From positions 1-45,898 of the forward strand of contig CAYOWC010000011.1 in NCBI GenBank assembly GCA_964407525.1: a DNA stretch of 45,898 nucleotides, given 5' to 3'. The notes under the pieces are model-generated. The model saw only the letters and a list, made by a program, of their open reading frames with translations. It was not told where the DNA came from and did no database searches. This DNA is from DUZB01 sp964407525. GTDB lineage: Bacteria; Desulfobacterota; DSM-4660; Desulfatiglandales; Desulfatiglandaceae. The position numbers and the translations under genes were made by a program. Shown piece after piece: positions 42,104 to 45,898 of the stretch (the first letter of the stretch is position 1; each line of letters begins with the position of its first letter).

Positions 42104-43701
42104 TCTTTTATCCTCAACCTGATCATATCTCTGATGGAGTTGATTTCATTGCACCGTAAAGCGCGGGCTATCAGAAAATAGATAGTCATACCGCAGAAAA
42201 TCAGGATGACCAGATTCGCAATCTTTGTTCCCCAAAACATGTGGGATTTCGTTGAAAAAAAGTTATTTTCAAGAAAACAAATTCCAAAACCCATAATCAC
42301 GGATGCAAGTAGAGATTTCGCAAAGGATTTCAGGACCGGCTTATACAAGAGAGAAGGTAGCTTTTTTTTCAAAAATATTGCCAGAAGACAAACCTGAACA
42401 CCCGATGCTATTGAAAGAGAGAGAGCAATTCCACCATGACGCAGAGGTCCCATCAAGATAAGACTTGAAATGAGATTTACAAAAAGGGAGACGACAGCTA
42501 TTTTCACCGGCGTTTTGGTATCCTGAAGAGCATAAAAAGCAGATATCATAACCCGGATTCCCGAGAAGGCCCATAATCCGAAAGCGTAAAATAAGAGCGC
42601 CTCATAGGTCATGGCGGAGGCGTGAGAACCAAATGCGCCCCTTTTAAACAGGATATCAACGATCGGTTGCCCAAGAACGATCAAACCAATCATAGACGGC
42701 AGAGTGATGAAGAAAATCAGGCAGAGGGCGTGGTTCAAAGTGTCAAAAAAACTGTTCAAATTTCCGTCTGCGGCCTCTGAAGAAAGGGAAGGGAGCGCTG
42801 CCGTACTTATAGCAATCGCAAAGATGCCAAGGGGAAACTGGACAAGACGATCGGCATAATAGAGCCACGACACACTGCCCTCTGCCAGAAAACTGGCCAA
42901 CAGGGTTCCAAGGAACTGATTGAGCTGATAAACTGCGGAGCCGAAAATTGCCGGCAACATCAACAGACCGACCTTTTTTATGGCGGGATGGCGGGGTTCC
43001 CATCGCGGAGTAAAGGATAGGGACTTTGCCGTCGGGGGAATTTGCAAGGCTACCTGCAAAACGCCCCCGATCAGGACACCAATCGCCACTCCCGTAATGG
43101 GTATGGAACAATAGGGGGCGATAAAAAAGGCTGCCCCGATGATTCCCACGTTGAGGAAAATAGGAGCGGCAGCAGGTGCTGCAAAATGCCTCATCGAATT
43201 CAGTACTCCCATGAAAAATGCGACCATGCCGATAAAAAATATATACGGGAAGGTGATTTTTGTAAGAAGTACGGTGAGATCGTACTTGAATCCTGAACCG
43301 CCGAATCCGAATGCCTGTACTCTGACAATCCATGGCGCGAGAAGAATACCTGCAACCGTGACCAAAAACAGAACCAGGATGAGTATGCTGACAAAAGCCC
43401 CGGCAAGTTCAGAGGCATCACGTTTGCCCTTTTTCGAAAGGAATTCCGTGAAAACTGGAATAAAAGCTATGGTCAGGGATCCTTCTGCAAACAAACGCCG
43501 CAAAAGATTCGGTATTTTGAAGGCCACAAAAAATGCGTCTGCCGCCACTCCTGATCCAAACATGGCGGCAAGGACCATGTCCCGCACAAGTCCGAGGATT
43601 CGACTCGCTAAGGTAAAAAACCCTACTACCCCTGCGGCGCGACTCACTTTGCTCTTTTCAGAACCAACCGATTCTTCCTGATGACAGAAAATCCTTGACA
43701 T
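42100..43701 (-). CDS. murJ: Lipid II flippase MurJ (MviN)
   Basis: Membrane protein of the MurJ/MviN family, about 533 residues with many hydrophobic helices; the signature SRILGLVRDMVLAAMFGSGVAADAFFVAFKIPNLLRR is present (written in shorter pieces: SRILGLVRD, ADAFFVAFKIPN). It flips lipid II across the inner membrane for peptidoglycan synthesis. I choose the ATG at 43701 (AGGA 6 bases upstream); an ATG at 43743 is in frame but has no ribosome binding site. It is divergent from rpsT, as in many delta-proteobacteria. Confidence 0.94.
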   Translation of the reverse strand: MSRIFCHQEESVGSEKSKVSRAAGVVGFFTLASRILGLVRDMVLAAMFGSGVAADAFFVAFKIPNLLRRLFAEGSLTIAFIPVFTEFLSKKGKRDASELAGAFVSILILVLFLVTVAGILLAPWIVRVQAFGFGGSGFKYDLTVLLTKITFPYIFFIGMVAFFMGVLNSMRHFAAPAAAPIFLNVGIIGAAFFIAPYCSIPITGVAIGVLIGGVLQVALQIPPTAKSLSFTPRWEPRHPAIKKVGLLMLPAIFGSAVYQLNQFLGTLLASFLAEGSVSWLYYADRLVQFPLGIFAIAISTAALPSLSSEAADGNLNSFFDTLNHALCLIFFITLPSMIGLIVLGQPIVDILFKRGAFGSHASAMTYEALLFYAFGLWAFSGIRVMISAFYALQDTKTPVKIAVVSLFVNLISSLILMGPLRHGGIALSLSIASGVQVCLLAIFLKKKLPSLLYKPVLKSFAKSLLASVIMGFGICFLENNFFSTKSHMFWGTKIANLVILIFCGMTIYFLIARALRCNEINSIRDMIRLRIKE

Positions 43702-43761
43702 AAATTCCTGAAGGTTTAAAATAAAGAGTTCAAAATAATACATGGAGTTTTAGTCCTCCAA

Positions 43762-43786
43762 AGCCGGAACAAATGAGATACCGGCT
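43762..43786. promoter_or_regulatory. Inverted repeat in the rpsT leader
   Basis: AGCCGG (43762-43767) and CCGGCT (43781-43786) can pair. It lies about 50 bases before the rpsT start; it may be a leader hairpin or a regulator site. Weak call. Confidence 0.3.
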
Positions 43787-43837
43787 CTTGCGACATCACG
43801 ACTCCAATAATAGAAAATTCCTTAAGGAGGAACTGAG

Positions 43838-44113
43838 TTGGCTAACCACAAATCGGCAGTGAAAAGGGCAAAACAAAGCGAAATTAAGCGGGTACAGAAC
43901 AAGAGTTACAAGACCAAGATGAAAAAGGCAGTGAAAGAAGTCAGGGCGGCAGTGGAGAACAATTCAGAACCAGAAGCCCAAGAAAGCCTGAAGAAGGCTG
44001 TGTCTATCATTCAAAAGACGTCTTCCAAGGGTGTGATCCACAAGAACCAGGCATCTCGAAAAATTTCCCGTTTGCAAAATCAGGTGAATCAACTTGCAGC
44101 CTCCGAAGGTTGA
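43838..44113 (+). CDS. rpsT: 30S ribosomal protein S20
   Basis: Complete S20 of 91 residues (MANHKSAVKRAKQSEIKR, typical). The start is a TTG with a strong ribosome binding site (AAGGAGG); non-AUG starts are common for rpsT. It ends overlapping the convergent holA 3' end by 25 bases. Confidence 0.97.
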   Translation: MANHKSAVKRAKQSEIKRVQNKSYKTKMKKAVKEVRAAVENNSEPEAQESLKKAVSIIQKTSSKGVIHKNQASRKISRLQNQVNQLAASEG

Positions 44114-45111
44114 GCTAAAAGAGAAATAACCAGCATTTCAAGAACCAGATGGGTTTGCGATCCTGTTTTTAAAAGCCCGTCTGCGTCATGCAGGAGATGC
44201 AATCCTTGTTCAAGTTCGTCCAGCGTCCATTTCTTGGACTGCTGGACGATTTTTTTTACGAGGAACGGGGGGACTCTTATTTTTTTTGCCACGTCAGCCT
44301 GCCCCCCGCCTGCCGCCAGAATGGCTCCTGTCTCCAATAGGAGACGTATCTGCCGGTTAAGCATGCCGATAATTCCAAAAGCGGCATCCCTGCCCTCTTC
44401 TTCAAGAAACCGGTACAATACCGAAACCGCTCGGCTCCGATCCTTGGATGATATGTGATCCATGAGTTCAAAGATCGTGTAAACTCTGCTGTATACGGCA
44501 GATTCTTTGATTTCCGCCACGCCTATTGGGCGGTCTTCGTGTCTCAGGTGAAGTTTTACCAGTTCCGTATGGATTTCCCTCAGCCGATTTCCAATAATTC
44601 CGTGAAGATATTCGCAGGCTTCCCCATTGATTTTCAACCCAATGTCGCCTGCCATCTTTTTTATCCAAGGGGGAATTTGACTGTCGTAAAGGGGTTTGAA
44701 ATGCACCGCCACCCCCATTTGTCTGCATTTCTTATAAAATTTTTTCTTAAAATCGGTTTTAAGGGAAACAAAGACAAGAAGGGTGCTTTCTACGGGGTTT
44801 TCTAAATATGGAAGGAAACTTTCGAGAGCCGAAGGGGAAAATTTCTCCACTCGTCGTACGATAATGACCCTGTTTGAAGACATGAAGGGAAGGGAACGCG
44901 CATCATCAAGGATATCCGCGGTAGAGGCATTGTCTCCGTGAAATACCCGGAGATTGAAATCCCTTGCTGCTTCTTCAACACAAGTCTTGCGAATGAAATC
45001 CAGAAGTTTCTCTAATCGAAAATCATCTTCTCCATAAAACAGGTAAACCGGACCCATGTCCCCTTTTTTCAGTTGGTTCATAACCCGTTCAGGGCTCAGG
45101 TCCGAGGCCAT
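44089..45111 (-). CDS. holA: DNA polymerase III delta subunit
   Basis: Clamp-loader delta subunit of 340 residues. Characteristic regions are GPVYLFYGEDDFRLEKL near the start, the RVIIVRRVEKF segment, and a C-terminal helical collar domain. It opens the beta clamp with DnaX and HolB. The start overlaps the last base of the lptE-like gene. The lptE-holA order, next to rpsT, is the usual one. Confidence 0.93.
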   Translation of the reverse strand: MASDLSPERVMNQLKKGDMGPVYLFYGEDDFRLEKLLDFIRKTCVEEAARDFNLRVFHGDNASTADILDDARSLPFMSSNRVIIVRRVEKFSPSALESFLPYLENPVESTLLVFVSLKTDFKKKFYKKCRQMGVAVHFKPLYDSQIPPWIKKMAGDIGLKINGEACEYLHGIIGNRLREIHTELVKLHLRHEDRPIGVAEIKESAVYSRVYTIFELMDHISSKDRSRAVSVLYRFLEEEGRDAAFGIIGMLNRQIRLLLETGAILAAGGGQADVAKKIRVPPFLVKKIVQQSKKWTLDELEQGLHLLHDADGLLKTGSQTHLVLEMLVISLLAQPSEAAS

Positions 45112-45632
45112 CAGAATCGTTCCATCGTCTTCATATAGATCCTTTCTGCAAACAGTTTAGCAGCAGCTTCAACCGCTTTTCTTTCGTTGTAAGCCGTAAT
45201 CATCGGATCTGGATTCACAGAGAAGGAAACTTTTTCTTCCATGTTCGGATCATGCCAGACGACATCCCCGGTTTTTCTGTTCAAAAGTTTTGCATCCAGT
45301 CGAATCCTCACCCAGCGGGAGGTTGTCACTTCAAACTTATCCTCGCCGACCCTGTAGCTCAAAGGTTCCGTGCTGATTTTGTTGACCACGCCGATCAGAG
45401 CCATACCCGCCTTGTCTTTGGAAACGAGCGGTATTTGCGAATGGCTTACAAATTCCCTGCGAATAACTCGAGTAAAATCACCTTCGAACCCCAATGTGGT
45501 TGAGGGACTCGTCATCATGGGGATGGAGAGGCTGGAAATCTCTATTCGCGAGGGTTGACCGGTGGCCTGGAGGCTATATCCACAACCTGCTGCAATAAAA
45601 AGAAAAATAAGGGGTAGAAAATGTTTCAACAT
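45111..45632 (-). CDS. lptE: LptE-like outer-membrane assembly lipoprotein
   Basis: Lipoprotein of 173 residues. A signal peptide with lipobox (LFIAAGCGYSLQ, lipidated Cys about residue 17) is followed by a domain of the LptE (RlpB) type found before holA. LptE supports LptD in placing LPS in the outer membrane, which implies a diderm cell. The ATG at 45632 directly begins the signal peptide; the frame extends to 45677 but that would spoil the N terminus. Confidence 0.85.
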   Translation of the reverse strand: MLKHFLPLIFLFIAAGCGYSLQATGQPSRIEISSLSIPMMTSPSTTLGFEGDFTRVIRREFVSHSQIPLVSKDKAGMALIGVVNKISTEPLSYRVGEDKFEVTTSRWVRIRLDAKLLNRKTGDVVWHDPNMEEKVSFSVNPDPMITAYNERKAVEAAAKLFAERIYMKTMERF

Positions 45633-45664
45633 TCGGGATTCACCATCAGCATTTTCTGTAATAT

Positions 45665-45735
45665 CTGAAAAATGCAATTAGCGGTTAGCCATTAGCTATT
45701 AGCCGCACAAAATCAGTAATTTATGGTCTAAAAGA
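45665..45735. repeat. Partial palindromic repeat, copy G
   Basis: Only one end of the repeat family is present (GCAATTAGCGGTTAGCCATT followed by CACAAAATCAGTAATTTATGG). The other end is missing. Confidence 0.65.
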
Positions 45736-45851
45736 TTAAATAAAAAAAATTGGCTCATCGCGGATTAACGTGAAAACCGCTTTTTTATCAACCATTGGGC
45801 TCAGACCAAGAGTGATCTAGCAAATCAGCCTCGAACATAGAAACGACCGTC

Positions 45852-45871
45852 ATTCCTGCGAAAGCAGGAAT
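45852..45871. repeat. ATTCCTGC-GAAA-GCAGGAAT inverted repeat
   Basis: A perfect 8-bp inverted repeat with a GAAA loop inside CATTCCTGCGAAAGCAGGAATCC. This word is a widespread intergenic repeat in proteobacterial genomes; it may form a stable GNRA-type hairpin in RNA. Confidence 0.75.
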
Positions 45872-45898
45872 CCAGGTAAGCGAGCCTGCGAGACTCCG

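Larger units (their letters stand above)
45633..45898. other. Intergenic region at right edge
   Basis: No gene is seen here; leuS often lies upstream of lptE but begins beyond the window if present. It carries partial repeat G (45665-45735), ATCGCGGATTAACGTGA (similar to a stretch at 30914) and a TTCCTGC hairpin repeat (45852-45871). Confidence 0.7.

Noticed and set aside
1..45898. tRNA or rRNA genes
   Set aside because: I looked for cloverleaf-like and rRNA-like stretches in the gaps and saw none; small non-coding RNAs cannot be excluded without a covariance search.

Overview
The window looks like a chromosomal piece of a Desulfobacterota (delta-proteobacterial) genome, from a draft or metagenome scaffold. 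The lineage is inferred from gene orders and families, not from an rRNA: DUF177-rpmF-plsX-fab-rpiB-glyA-comEB-nrdR-ribD, lptE-holA with rpsT and murJ, DUF4911-miaB, a complete Liv transporter, and an apparent selenocysteine-containing DsbA-like protein. Two runs of exactly 100 N (22817-22916, 26831-26930) are scaffold gaps; they hide the end of acpP and the nrdR/ribD junction. I see no rRNA, tRNA, CRISPR array, transposase or phage gene.

Region 1 (1-8.4 kb) is the accessory part and the most interesting. On the minus strand, a B12-binding radical SAM enzyme with a PqqD-like C-terminal domain (5938-7986) is followed, with a 23-nt overlap and a strong ribosome binding site, by an easily missed 51-codon gene (5805-5960). 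Its product is a short basic leader plus seven tandem CHAPA-type pentapeptides. A methyltransferase with an N-terminal zinc ribbon and a membrane sensor kinase follow. This is what a ribosomally made, radical-SAM-modified peptide (RiPP) locus looks like. A second B12 radical SAM protein and a class V aminotransferase converge on it from the left.

Region 2 (8.4-19.3 kb): an M19 dipeptidase; a secreted DsbA-like protein whose first active-site residue is encoded by in-frame UGA (UPYC instead of CPYC), best read as selenocysteine; a cold-shock protein; the operon livK-livH-livM-livG-livF; a DUF1445 protein; gltX; and an unrecognised 352-residue protein.

Region 3 (19.7-28.8 kb): housekeeping operon for 50S accumulation protein, L32, fatty-acid synthesis (plsX, fabG, acpP, fabF, with fabH and fabD absent from their common place), rpiB, glyA, dCMP deaminase, nrdR and ribD, meeting a convergent purine nucleoside phosphorylase.

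Region 4 (29-37.3 kb): PHP phosphoesterase, a split APH-like/P-loop kinase pair, adenine deaminase, NAD kinase, DUF4911 protein, miaB, a REC-GGDEF protein and a 29-residue COX24-like basic protein.

Region 5 (37.3-45.9 kb): 3-hydroxyacyl-CoA dehydrogenase, NifU-like scaffold, a spore-photoproduct-lyase-like radical SAM protein, a ParB-domain protein, a cyclase-family hydrolase, murJ, rpsT, holA and lptE.

A family of roughly 170-bp imperfectly palindromic intergenic repeats occurs seven times (8058, 10765, 36897, 38213, 38875, 41382, 45665), usually within a few tens of bases of a gene end; one copy supplies a gene's stop codon. A second repeat family (TGTCAGG units) includes a 139-bp element with long terminal inverted repeats lying between the two halves of the split kinase pair.
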